Of a stretch of 64,000 nt of DNA, positions 27,238-35,026 are shown piece by piece; the first letter of the stretch is position 1, and the number at the start of each line of letters is the position of its first letter. A model generated the notes under the pieces. It saw only the letters and a list, made by a program, of their open reading frames with translations. It ran no database searches and was not told the origin of the DNA. The stretch spans positions 315,685 through 379,684 of the forward strand of contig NZ_LMSH01000001.1 in assembly GCF_001428365.1 (NCBI RefSeq). Reading direction: 5' to 3'. Made by a program: the position numbers and the translations under genes. This DNA is from Arthrobacter sp. Soil763. GTDB taxonomy: Bacteria; Actinomycetota; Actinomycetes; Actinomycetales; Micrococcaceae.

Positions 27238-27567
27238 ATGGGCACAGCACCGGAACGCATCGCGCTGCACACCCGGCTCAAGGCCGGCCGCGAGGCCGAC
27301 TATGACCGGATCCACACACGAATTCCCGCGGACCTCGCGGCCGCCATGCGCGGCATCGGGGTCCACAGCTGGCGCATCTGGCGCAGCGGACGCGAGCTGT
27401 TCCACGTGGTGGAAGTCGACGACTACGCGAAAATGCGCAAATTCCTCGCCGACCATCCGGCCAACATTCCGTGGCAGGCCGAGATGGCCGAGCTCCTGGA
27501 GGTCGAGGACGACTACTCGGGCGAGGACCGCGGCATCCCCCTGGTGTGGGAGCTCGCCCAGCAATGA
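27238..27567 (+). CDS. L-rhamnose mutarotase family protein, probable L-fucose mutarotase
   Basis: 109 residues of the RhaM/DUF718 dimeric alpha/beta-barrel fold: LHTRLKAGREADYDRIHTRIPADLAAAMRGIGVHSWRIWRSGRELFHVVEVDDY, with WQAEMAELLEV near the C-terminus. The family's active-site His/Tyr/Trp residues are represented by YDRIH and HSWRIW. Members interconvert sugar anomers; next to fuconate dehydratase the substrate is likely L-fucose, whose beta-anomer feeds the dehydrogenase. It begins 4 bp after the dehydratase stop and overlaps the AKR gene by 4 bp (ATGA). Confidence 0.85.
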   Translation: MGTAPERIALHTRLKAGREADYDRIHTRIPADLAAAMRGIGVHSWRIWRSGRELFHVVEVDDYAKMRKFLADHPANIPWQAEMAELLEVEDDYSGEDRGIPLVWELAQQ

Positions 27568-28520
27568 CTGAGCTGTCGCTCGGCCGGCTGGGGTACGGAG
27601 CCGCCGCGCTCGGGAATCTCTATTCGCACCTGGGCGACGAGGCGGCGCTGCGGACCCTGGAAGCCGCGTGGCAGGGCGGGGTCCGCTACTTCGACACCGC
27701 CCCGCACTACGGGCTTGGCCTCTCTGAGCGCCGCCTCGGCGCCTTCCTCCGGACCCGGCCCCGGGAGGACTACGTCATCTCCACCAAGGTCGGCCGCATG
27801 CTGGAACCCAACCCGGGGTACCGGCCCGGAGACCGGGACACCGAAGGCTTCGATGTGCCCGCCCGGAGCATCCGGCGCTGGGACTTCACCGAACGCGGCA
27901 TCCGGCAGAGCCTCGAGGACTCCCTGGAACGGCTCGGCATCCCCAGCGTCGACATCCTCTTCCTGCACGACCCTGACGCCTACGACATGGACGCCGCCCT
28001 GCGGCATGCCCTGCCCGCACTGGAGCGGCTGAAATCCGAGGGCCTGGTCCGGGCCATCGGCGTGGGCTCCAACTCTGCCGGCGCCCTGGACACGCTCGTC
28101 GAGCGCGCCGACCTTGATCTGGTGATGCTCGCCGGGCGCTACACCCTGCTGGAGCAGCACGCGGCGGCAGGACTGCTGCCCCGGTGCCTGGAGCGCGGGG
28201 TGGGGGTGGTGGCCGCCGGCGTCTTCAACTCCGGCATCCTGGCCCGGCCCCGCGTCCCGGCGACGGCCCACTACAACTACCTTCCGGCGCCTCCGGAACT
28301 GCTGTCGCGGGCCCGGCAGCTCGCCGCCGTGTGCGAGGATTTCGGCGTGGAGCTGCCGGACGCGGCAATCCAGTTTCCGCTGCGTCATCCTGCCGTCCGC
28401 AACGTCGTCATCGGGGCCCGGGGGGCCCGGCAGATCGATGCGAACATCGCTGCCATGAACCGGCCCCTGCCCCCGGAACTCTGGGAAAAGTTCGAAGCGG
28501 AGGGGCTGATTGCACGATGA
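27564..28520 (+). CDS. Aldo/keto reductase, probable L-fucose (D-threo-aldose) 1-dehydrogenase
   Basis: 318 residues of the AKR TIM-barrel: catalytic Asp and Tyr in VRYFDTAPHYGLGLSERRLGAFL, Lys in VISTKVGRML, His in DILFLHDPD, with VVAAGVFNSGILARP and PAVRNVVIGARGARQIDANI in the cofactor end. The family member D-threo-aldose 1-dehydrogenase oxidises L-fucose to L-fucono-lactone with NAD(P)+. The start is set by the ATGA overlap with the mutarotase stop. Its own stop overlaps the lactonase start in the same way. Position and motif both favour the first oxidation step. Confidence 0.87.
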   Translation: MTELSLGRLGYGAAALGNLYSHLGDEAALRTLEAAWQGGVRYFDTAPHYGLGLSERRLGAFLRTRPREDYVISTKVGRMLEPNPGYRPGDRDTEGFDVPARSIRRWDFTERGIRQSLEDSLERLGIPSVDILFLHDPDAYDMDAALRHALPALERLKSEGLVRAIGVGSNSAGALDTLVERADLDLVMLAGRYTLLEQHAAAGLLPRCLERGVGVVAAGVFNSGILARPRVPATAHYNYLPAPPELLSRARQLAAVCEDFGVELPDAAIQFPLRHPAVRNVVIGARGARQIDANIAAMNRPLPPELWEKFEAEGLIAR

Positions 28521-29365
28521 CGGGTTTCGGCATCGTGGACTCGCACCTGCACCTGTGGAGCCTGGGACGCAGCCGCTACGGCTGGCTCGATTCGGTCCCG
28601 GCCCTCAAGCGGGATTTCACCGCCGCCGCCGCCCGGGCGGAACTGGACGCGGCCGGCGTCGCGGAGGCCGTCCTGGTCCAGGCCGATGACACAGTCGAGG
28701 ACACGGAGTTCCTGCTGGAAACCGCAGCCGCGGAACCCTGGGTACTCGGCGTCGTCGGCTGGATCCAGCTCGACCAGCCTGCCCGCGCGGGCGCTCAGCT
28801 GGAGCGGTGGCAACAGGCGGAGAAATTCTGCGGTGTCCGGCACCTCGTCCACGACGATCCGCGGGATGATTTCCTCGCCCTGGGGCCGGTGCGCGAATCG
28901 CTGCGCCTGCTTGCCGACGCCAGGCTGCCCTTCGACGTCCCGGACGCCTTCCCCCGCCATTTGGGCGCGGCGGCGGACCTTGCCGGGGCGCTCCCCGGGC
29001 TCACCGTGGTCATTGACCATCTGGGCAAGCCGCCGCTCGGGCAGCCGGAGGCCATGGGCCGCTGGCGGCGCGAGCTGAGGGCCTGCGCTGCCCGCCCCAA
29101 CACCGTTGCCAAGCTTTCAGGCCTTCGTATTCCGGGATCGGAATATACAGCCGCTGCCCTGGAACCGGTGTTCAACGACGCCCTGGAGCTGTTCGGTCCC
29201 GGGCGCCTCATGTTCGGCGGCGATTGGCCGGTTTCCGTTCCGGGCGGGGGCTACCAGCCGACCTGGCTTACGCTGCAGGAACTGATCGGGACGCTCAGTC
29301 CGGCCGAGCAGGACGCGGTACTAGGCGCCACGGCTCGCCGGGTATATACCCCGGACGCAGGGTAG
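28517..29365 (+). CDS. Amidohydrolase family protein, probable L-fucono-lactonase
   Basis: 282 residues of the COG3618 amidohydrolase group: metal-binding HLH in IVDSHLHLWSL, GVRHLVHDDPRDDFL, LTVVIDHLGKPPLGQ, KLSGL, and RLMFGGDWPVSVPGGGY with the catalytic Asp. This group includes L-fucono-1,5-lactonase and L-rhamnono-lactonase. It opens the lactone made by the dehydrogenase, giving L-fuconate for the dehydratase. The start (28517) is defined by the ATGA overlap. It is the last gene of the operon; 89 bp later the GntR regulator begins. Confidence 0.87.
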   Translation: MTGFGIVDSHLHLWSLGRSRYGWLDSVPALKRDFTAAAARAELDAAGVAEAVLVQADDTVEDTEFLLETAAAEPWVLGVVGWIQLDQPARAGAQLERWQQAEKFCGVRHLVHDDPRDDFLALGPVRESLRLLADARLPFDVPDAFPRHLGAAADLAGALPGLTVVIDHLGKPPLGQPEAMGRWRRELRACAARPNTVAKLSGLRIPGSEYTAAALEPVFNDALELFGPGRLMFGGDWPVSVPGGGYQPTWLTLQELIGTLSPAEQDAVLGATARRVYTPDAG

Positions 29366-29454
29366 CCTGAACGTTCCCGCCCGGACCCCGGCCGCCCCGG
29401 TCTAAAATGACCGTCAGGCGTGTGGATGCCCGACGCACAGAATGGCGCACTTTG

Positions 29455-30282
29455 ATGACAAACCCCCCAGCCGCAGCCGCCGTGGCGGCGAGCGAGGCCT
29501 CTCCTGCCAAAATGGTCAAGGACGCGTCGCTGCCCATGTACAAACAGCTTTGCGACCAGCTGATCCGGGAGATCGCGACCCGCAAACTGCCTCCCGGCCA
29601 CCGCCTCCCCGGCGAGCACGGCATGTGCGAGCTGTACGGCGTGTCCCGGACGGTCGTCCGGCAGGCGCTCGGCCAGTTGGAGCACGACGGCGTCATCGAA
29701 CGGGTCAAGGGCAAGGGAACGTTCGTCGCGCCACGCAAGGTCTCGGAGAGCCTGGTCCATACCCTCCGCGGCCTCTACGCGGACGTTGAGGCCCGCGGCG
29801 GAAGCGTCTACAGCGACGTGCGCCGCCAGGAGCTGGTCCCGGCCGATGAGGCGGTGGCCGAGGCGTTGCGGGTCCCGCCGGGCGAACAGGTCGTGGTGCT
29901 GGAGCGGCTCCGCTATGTGGAGGACTCCCCCTGGTCCCTGACCACCACCTACCTCCCCGGGGACATGGCTGACATCGTGCTCGGCGCCGACTTCCGCAAC
30001 CAGTCCCTCTACGCCCTGCTGGCCAGCAACGGCATCCGGGCCCACCACGGCATCCGCTCCGTCGAGGCGACGGTGGCAACCAAGAGCCAGGCCGAGGCGC
30101 TCCGGATCGTCAAGGGTGCCCCGCTCATGCAGCTCAGGAGTATCGTCTACGACGCAGCGGACCACCCGCTGGAGTTCTTCGTGGCGCACCACCGCGGCGA
30201 CCAGAGCCGCTTCGAGGTCGTCATTGACGCCACGTCGGAGGCCTCGGGCACCGCCGGATTCCACCGCGTCACCACGGGGTAG
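29455..30282 (+). CDS. GntR family transcriptional regulator (HutC/UTRA type)
   Basis: 275 residues. The N-terminal winged helix has the GntR pattern LPMYKQLCDQLIREIATRKLPPGHRLPGEHGMCELYGVSRTVVRQALGQLEHDGVIERVKGKGTFV, followed by a UTRA ligand-binding domain (VLERLRYVEDSPWSLTTTYLP... LRSIVYDAADHPLEFFVAHHRGDQSRFEV). UTRA domains bind sugars or their phosphates. The ATG at 29455 is preferred; an upstream ATG at 29407 overlaps a TAAAAT -10-like box (29403-29408). Its likely target is the AACCTGTAATTACAGGTT palindrome 61 bp downstream of its stop, in the promoter of the cupin-kinase operon. Confidence 0.87.
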   Translation: MTNPPAAAAVAASEASPAKMVKDASLPMYKQLCDQLIREIATRKLPPGHRLPGEHGMCELYGVSRTVVRQALGQLEHDGVIERVKGKGTFVAPRKVSESLVHTLRGLYADVEARGGSVYSDVRRQELVPADEAVAEALRVPPGEQVVVLERLRYVEDSPWSLTTTYLPGDMADIVLGADFRNQSLYALLASNGIRAHHGIRSVEATVATKSQAEALRIVKGAPLMQLRSIVYDAADHPLEFFVAHHRGDQSRFEVVIDATSEASGTAGFHRVTTG

Positions 30283-30323
30283 CGCCCCGGACCGGACCGG
30301 TCCCCGTTTCGCAAACGATTCCC

Positions 30324-30360
30324 TTGGACCCTCCCGGCATGTAACCTGTAATTACAGGTT
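30324..30360 (+). promoter_or_regulatory. Promoter with perfect 18-bp operator palindrome over the -10
   Basis: The -35 box TTGGAC is at 30324-30329 and the -10 box TGTAAT at 30347-30352, with a 17-bp spacer. AACCTGTAATTACAGGTT (30343-30360) is a perfect 18-bp palindrome covering the -10. Its CTGTAATTACAG core resembles the GT...AC form of HutC-subfamily GntR operators. A regulator bound here should block RNA polymerase. It precedes the cupin gene by 47 bp and follows the GntR gene. Confidence 0.75.
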
Positions 30361-30406
30361 GCCCGGGAGGGCAACATTCCCAGTTGATTACCAGGAGACA
30401 TCTGCC

Positions 30407-30991
30407 GTGAGCGACTTCATCACCCCGCCGGTTCCGCCCATGACCATCCATTTCGATGCCCAGGCGGGAACCCTGACGCCCGAGGGGCCCGTACTTGAGC
30501 GGCGGATGTCCGATCTTGAGGGGCTGTTCGCGGACAAGGGAGCCTGGGACGAAGCCGTCGCCAACGGCAATCCGGTCGTGTACTCCGTGGTCTCCACCCC
30601 CGTCCCCGAGGTGGACCGGGAGCTGCCGCAGTCGATCACCACGATCGAGCCCGGCACCACCGCCGGTGAATTCTGGATGACCAAGGGCCACCAGCACCCG
30701 AACCACCAGGGTGAGATCTACCTGGGCATCTCGGGGCAGGGCGGCCTGCTGATGTTCGACGGCGAGAACACCTCCTGGGTGGACATGGCCCCCGGGGTCA
30801 TCGGCTACATCCCGCCGGGCTGGGCGCACCGCAGCGTCAACGTGGGCTCCGAACCCTACAAGTTCCTTGCCGTCTACCCCGGAGGTGCGGGCCACGACTA
30901 CGGCTGGGTCCTGGAGAACGGCATGGGCCAGCGCGTCTACTCCTCGGACGCGGGCCACGAATTCGCGCCCTTCTTCGCGGCGCAGGCCTAG
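30407..30991 (+). CDS. Cupin-fold glucose-6-phosphate isomerase family protein
   Basis: 194 residues. The archaeal-type GPI cupin (family PF06560) is recognised from TTIEPGTTAGEFWMTKGHQHPNHQGEIYLGISGQGGLLMFDGENTSWVDMAPGVIGYIPPGWAHRSVNVGSEPYKFLAVYPG. GHxH, the Glu of GEIY and the His of WAHRSVN form the expected metal site. Such enzymes isomerise aldose and ketose phosphates or related sugars. GTG 30407 is used, with AGGAGA 8 nt upstream. It is the first gene of a six-gene operon and is followed by an FGGY kinase, so its substrate may be a free pentose or hexose rather than glucose-6-phosphate. Confidence 0.82.
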   Translation: MSDFITPPVPPMTIHFDAQAGTLTPEGPVLERRMSDLEGLFADKGAWDEAVANGNPVVYSVVSTPVPEVDRELPQSITTIEPGTTAGEFWMTKGHQHPNHQGEIYLGISGQGGLLMFDGENTSWVDMAPGVIGYIPPGWAHRSVNVGSEPYKFLAVYPGGAGHDYGWVLENGMGQRVYSSDAGHEFAPFFAAQA

Positions 30992-31009
30992 GACGGAAGG
31001 ACCGGTCCC

Positions 31010-32512
31010 ATGATCATCGCCCACGATCTCGGCACGACGGGAAACAAGGCCTCCCTGCACGAGGCCGACGGCACCTTGCTGAAGGCTGTCACTATCGGTT
31101 ACGAACCGCATTTTGCCGCCGGCGGCCGCGCCGAGCAGGATCCCGACGTCTGGTGGAATGCGGTGGTCCAGGCGACCCGAAAACTCCTGGCCGAATCCGG
31201 CGCGGACCCGGCAGCGGTGCAGGGCCTGGTCGTGGGCGGGCAGATGATGGGCGCCGTCCTCCTCGACGGCGACTACGCTCCGGTCCGGCCTGCCCTGATC
31301 TGGGCCGACCACCGCAGCGTCGCCCAGTCCGACGAACTCGCGGCGGCCTTTGACGAGCAGGAGGCCTACGCCATGCTGGGCCACCGCATCAATCCCACGT
31401 ATTCGCTGAGCAAGGTCATGTGGGTGCGGGACAACGAACCCGAGGTTTTCGGCCGCGTCCGCCACATCTGCCTGGCCAAGGACTACGTCGTGCACCGGCT
31501 GACCGGCCGGCTGGCGACCGACCATTCGGATGCCTCGGCGACGAACGCCTACGACCAGGGCACCGGCACGTGGTCGGAGCGGATGCTGGCCGCGGCCCGG
31601 ATCGACCCGGGGCTGTTTCCGGAAATCCTCAAGTCGACCGACGTCGTCGGCCCCCTCACCCCCGCCGCGGCGGCTGCCACGGGGCTGGGCACGGGGACCT
31701 CGGTGGTGATGGGCGGCGGTGACGGCCCCGTTGCAGCCGTGGGCGCCGGCGTCGTCTCCGAGGACGACCAGGCCTACGTGTACCTCGGCTCCTCCTCCTG
31801 GGTGCAGATCGTCACCCCGGCCCCGCTGATCGACCCGCTCCGGCGGACCATGACGTTCGACCACGTCATCGACGGGAAATATGTCCCCACCGCGACCATG
31901 CAGGCCGGCGGGGCCTCGCTGCAATGGGCCGCCGGGCTGTTCTCCGACCCCGGCGAGAAGGGCCGCTTCGACCGGCTCATCGCCGAAGCATCAACAGCCA
32001 CCGCCAGCGAGTCCGGCCTGTTCTTCCTCCCGCACCTGCTCGGCGAGCGCTCACCCTACTGGAATCCGCAGGCCGCCGGCGCCTTCGTCGGCCTGGAGAT
32101 GCACCACGGACGCGCGAGCATGATCCGCTCGGTCCTCGAAGGGGTGGCTTTCAACCTGGGGACCTGCATCAACGCCTTCAACGAGTCCGGGGCGGCGATC
32201 AGCCGGATCGACGCGATCGGCGGCGGCGCGGCCAGCGACACCTGGCTGCAGATCATGGCCGACGTCTGGGGCCTGCCGGTCCGGCGCAGGAGCATCGTCG
32301 AAGAGGCCAACAGCCTCGGCGCCGCGGTCACCGCAAGCGTGGGGCTCGGCCTCGTGCCCGATTTCGGCACCGCACGGGACCTGTCCCGGGTGACTGCAGA
32401 GTTCCAGCCGGACCGTGAAGCCCATGAGCGTTACCGTTCGGCGCACCAGACCTTCCTCGATGCCTACGGGCGGCTGGAACCGTGGTTCCCCGGCCGACGG
32501 GGGAACCACTGA
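31010..32512 (+). CDS. FGGY-family carbohydrate kinase (xylulokinase-like)
   Basis: 500 residues. The N-terminal loop IIAHDLGTTGNKASLHEADGTLL, the substrate/catalytic region VRPALIWADHRSVAQSDEL, and the C-terminal nucleotide loops (MGGGDGPVAAVGAGVV; IDAIGGGAASDTWLQIMADVWGLPVRR) place it in the FGGY kinases closest to xylulokinase. The Asp of WADHR is the likely base. It phosphorylates a sugar or polyol at a terminal hydroxyl. It starts 18 bp after the cupin and its stop shares a base with the next start (TGATG). It is only distantly similar to the kinase at 22546, so the two probably serve different sugars. Confidence 0.87.
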   Translation: MIIAHDLGTTGNKASLHEADGTLLKAVTIGYEPHFAAGGRAEQDPDVWWNAVVQATRKLLAESGADPAAVQGLVVGGQMMGAVLLDGDYAPVRPALIWADHRSVAQSDELAAAFDEQEAYAMLGHRINPTYSLSKVMWVRDNEPEVFGRVRHICLAKDYVVHRLTGRLATDHSDASATNAYDQGTGTWSERMLAAARIDPGLFPEILKSTDVVGPLTPAAAAATGLGTGTSVVMGGGDGPVAAVGAGVVSEDDQAYVYLGSSSWVQIVTPAPLIDPLRRTMTFDHVIDGKYVPTATMQAGGASLQWAAGLFSDPGEKGRFDRLIAEASTATASESGLFFLPHLLGERSPYWNPQAAGAFVGLEMHHGRASMIRSVLEGVAFNLGTCINAFNESGAAISRIDAIGGGAASDTWLQIMADVWGLPVRRRSIVEEANSLGAAVTASVGLGLVPDFGTARDLSRVTAEFQPDREAHERYRSAHQTFLDAYGRLEPWFPGRRGNH

Positions 32513-33480
32513 TGCCGGTCGTCCTCGTCACCTCGCGGTCCTTTTCCTCCGGCGAGCAGGACCTGGTGTCCCGGCTGGAGCGCGGCGGCTATACGATCCG
32601 CCGGGGCCCCGCCGACCACTCCCTGGCCGCCATCGGCGCCGACCTTGCCGTGGCGGAAGGCTGGATCGCCGGAACCGGCGAAGTCACCGCCCGCCACCTG
32701 GACGCCGCCCCGCGGCTGAAGGTCCTCGCCCGCTACGGCGTCGGCTTCGAGGCCGTGGACGTCCGCGCGGCAGCGGAGCGCGGCGTCGTGGTCACCAACA
32801 CCCCCGGCGCCAATTCACACGCCGTCGCCGAACATTCGCTGGCCCTCATGCTGGCCGCCCTGCGGACGGTCACGGAAGGCGACCGCCGCGTACGGGCCCG
32901 CGACTGGTCCGTCATCCGGGGAAGGGAGCTGGGTTCGCTCGCAGTGGGACTGGTCGGCTTCGGCCGGATCGGGCAGATCGTCGCCCGCCTGCTGGGCGGA
33001 TTCGGTTCCGCCGTGTACGCCTCCGACCCGTTCCTGAGCCCGGAACAAGTCCGCGCCCTCGGCGCCGAACCGCTGGACCTGGCCGGGATGGCGGCCACGT
33101 GCGACGTGATCTCGCTGCACGCCCCGGGCGGCCAGCAACTTATCGACGCCGCCTGGCTCGCCGCTACGGCGAAACCCGTCGTCCTGGTCAACACCGCGCG
33201 TCCGGAACTGGTCGATGAGGCCGCCGTCGCCGCTGCCCTGCACACGGGAGACCTCGCGGCCTTCGCGGCGGACACCCTGCGCGGGGACACCAGCGGGCAG
33301 GACTCCCCCGTCCTGGACCCGCAGCTCGCGTCCCGGGTGGTCATCACCCCGCACTTCGGCGCGCAGACCGTCCAGGCCGTCGACGGCATGGGCTCCATCG
33401 CCGTCGACAACCTGCTCGCCGTCCTGGAAGGGCGGACACCGCCCAACCCCGTCAGCCCGACTCCCCTGAAAGTGAACTAA
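32512..33480 (+). CDS. D-isomer specific 2-hydroxyacid dehydrogenase (phosphoglycerate dehydrogenase-like)
   Basis: 322 residues. The NAD domain has GLVGFGRIGQIVARLLGGFG, and the catalytic residues fall in VVLVNTARPELVDEAA (Arg, replacing the usual NxxRG with NTARP) and VITPHFGAQT (His). N-terminal features such as ARYGVGFEAVDVRAAAERGVVVTNTPG match the family. It reduces 2-oxoacids or oxidises 2-hydroxyacids. In this operon it may act on a sugar acid or its phosphate made by the lactonase, or on a product of the aldolase. The start is fixed by the TGATG junction with the kinase; the stop overlaps the aldolase start (TAATG). Confidence 0.85.
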   Translation: MPVVLVTSRSFSSGEQDLVSRLERGGYTIRRGPADHSLAAIGADLAVAEGWIAGTGEVTARHLDAAPRLKVLARYGVGFEAVDVRAAAERGVVVTNTPGANSHAVAEHSLALMLAALRTVTEGDRRVRARDWSVIRGRELGSLAVGLVGFGRIGQIVARLLGGFGSAVYASDPFLSPEQVRALGAEPLDLAGMAATCDVISLHAPGGQQLIDAAWLAATAKPVVLVNTARPELVDEAAVAAALHTGDLAAFAADTLRGDTSGQDSPVLDPQLASRVVITPHFGAQTVQAVDGMGSIAVDNLLAVLEGRTPPNPVSPTPLKVN

Positions 33481-34115
33481 TGGCCGATCTTTCCAAACTC
33501 AGGCAAACCCGGGTCCTCGCCGTCGTGCGTGCCCCCGACACTGAAAGCGCCCTGCGCGGTGCCGCGGCACTGCTCGAGGGCGGCGTGAACGGGCTGGAGA
33601 TCACCTACTCCACCCCGGACGCCCCCGCTGTGATCCGTGCGCTGCGCGCCGAGTACGGCGACGCCGTCTACCTTGGGGCCGGCACGGTCCTCACCCAGCG
33701 CCAGGCGGAGGACGCGGTCGATGCCGGTGCGGAGTTCCTGGTCAGCCCGGGTACGGTCGCGGAGACCGTCGCCGCCATGAAGGCGACCGGCTCGCTCGTC
33801 ATGGCCGGAGCTTTGACGCCGACGGAGGTCCTCACGGCCGTAGGCCTCGGTGCCGATGTGGTGAAGATCTTCCCGGCCTCCCTCGGCGGCCCGTCGTACT
33901 TCCGGGCCCTTCGCGGCCCGCTGCCCGACGTGCCCCTCATGCCGACCGGCGGGGTCACCCCCGGCAACATCGCGGACTGGTTCGCGGCGGGCGCAGTCGC
34001 CGTCGGCGCCGGCGGCGACCTCTGCTCCACCGCCGATCTGGCGGCCGGGCGCTACGACGTCGTGCGTGAGAACGCCCGCACCTTCAGCGCCGCACTCGAA
34101 AGGACCTTTGCATGA
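33480..34115 (+). CDS. KDPG/KHG-type aldolase
   Basis: 211 residues of the class I 2-keto-3-deoxy-6-phosphogluconate/4-hydroxy-2-oxoglutarate aldolase barrel. The general base is E40 in GLEITYSTPDA, the Schiff-base lysine is K129 in GADVVKIFPASLGGPSYFRALRGPLP, and the phosphate-binding loop is PTGGVTPGN. It splits a 2-keto-3-deoxy sugar acid, usually phosphorylated, into pyruvate and an aldehyde. A dedicated dehydratase for making that substrate is not present in the operon. Starts and stops overlap its neighbours on both sides, which points to obligate co-expression. Confidence 0.88.
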   Translation: MADLSKLRQTRVLAVVRAPDTESALRGAAALLEGGVNGLEITYSTPDAPAVIRALRAEYGDAVYLGAGTVLTQRQAEDAVDAGAEFLVSPGTVAETVAAMKATGSLVMAGALTPTEVLTAVGLGADVVKIFPASLGGPSYFRALRGPLPDVPLMPTGGVTPGNIADWFAAGAVAVGAGGDLCSTADLAAGRYDVVRENARTFSAALERTFA

Positions 34116-35026
34116 GCAGCTACATGGGATTTGTCGGCGTGACCACCTCGGGTTCGTCGATCATGAAGATCTTCCCCGAGTGGGCCCGCATCCTCCACCT
34201 GCCCACCGACCGCCTCACCGGCCACGACCTGCCCCTCGGGGCCGGGCGGGACCAATACCGGGAACTGGTCACCCGGATCCGCGACGACGCGAGCCACCGC
34301 GGCGCCCTGGTCACCACGCACAAGATGGACCTGTACCAGGCCGCGCACGACCTCTTCGACGAGATTGACGAATTCGGCACGCTCTGCGGGGAAATTTCCA
34401 GCATCTCCAAGCGGGACGGCCGGTTGATCGGCCACGCGAAGGACCCCATCACGGCGGGCCTTGCCCTCGAGGAATTCCTGCCGCCGGGACACTTCAAGGA
34501 GACCGGCGCGCACGTCGTCTGCCTGGGTGCCGGCGGTGCCGGCACCGCACTGACCTGGTACCTGGCCGGCCATGCCGACGCGCCGGAGAAAATCATCTGC
34601 ACGGACACCAGCCCTGTCCGGCTCCAGCACCTCGCCGATGTCCATGCCCGGGGCCAGCTGCCCGCCGCGCTCTTTGAGTACCGCCTGATCGAACGCCCGG
34701 AGGATACGGCCCGGGTACTGGCCGAGACTCCCGCCGGGAGCCTGGTGGTCAACGCCAGCGGCCTCGGCAAGGACCGGCCCGGTTCCCCCGTCCCCGACGG
34801 CGTCGATTTTCCGCGGGAAGCAATCGTCTGGGAGTTCAACTACCGCGGTTCCCTGGAGTTCCTCGCCCAGGCCCGCGCGCAGGAGGCACAGCGCCAGCTC
34901 ACCGTCGTGGACGGCTGGCGCTACTTCATCCACGGCTGGAGCCAGGTCATCGCCGAGGTGTTCGACGTCGAACTCACCGGCGAGGTGCTGGACCGGCTCG
35001 CCGACGCCGCGGCAGGGGCCAGATGA
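34112..35026 (+). CDS. Shikimate dehydrogenase-like oxidoreductase in a sugar operon
   Basis: 304 residues with an AroE-type two-domain fold: substrate loop VTTSGSSIMKIFPEW, catalytic Lys71 in ALVTTHKMDLY, Asp111 in IGHAKDPITAGLALEEF, then the NAD(P) loop VVCLGAGGAGTALTWYLAG. The Lys/Asp dyad of shikimate dehydrogenase is kept, but the usual NTDG is changed to AKDP and the protein is about 30 residues longer than AroE. It is therefore unlikely to be the biosynthetic AroE. The location between an aldolase and a lactonase, with ATGA overlaps on both sides, suggests oxidation or reduction of a hydroxyl on a sugar-derived acid. Its substrate is unknown. Confidence 0.75.
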   Translation: MSSYMGFVGVTTSGSSIMKIFPEWARILHLPTDRLTGHDLPLGAGRDQYRELVTRIRDDASHRGALVTTHKMDLYQAAHDLFDEIDEFGTLCGEISSISKRDGRLIGHAKDPITAGLALEEFLPPGHFKETGAHVVCLGAGGAGTALTWYLAGHADAPEKIICTDTSPVRLQHLADVHARGQLPAALFEYRLIERPEDTARVLAETPAGSLVVNASGLGKDRPGSPVPDGVDFPREAIVWEFNYRGSLEFLAQARAQEAQRQLTVVDGWRYFIHGWSQVIAEVFDVELTGEVLDRLADAAAGAR

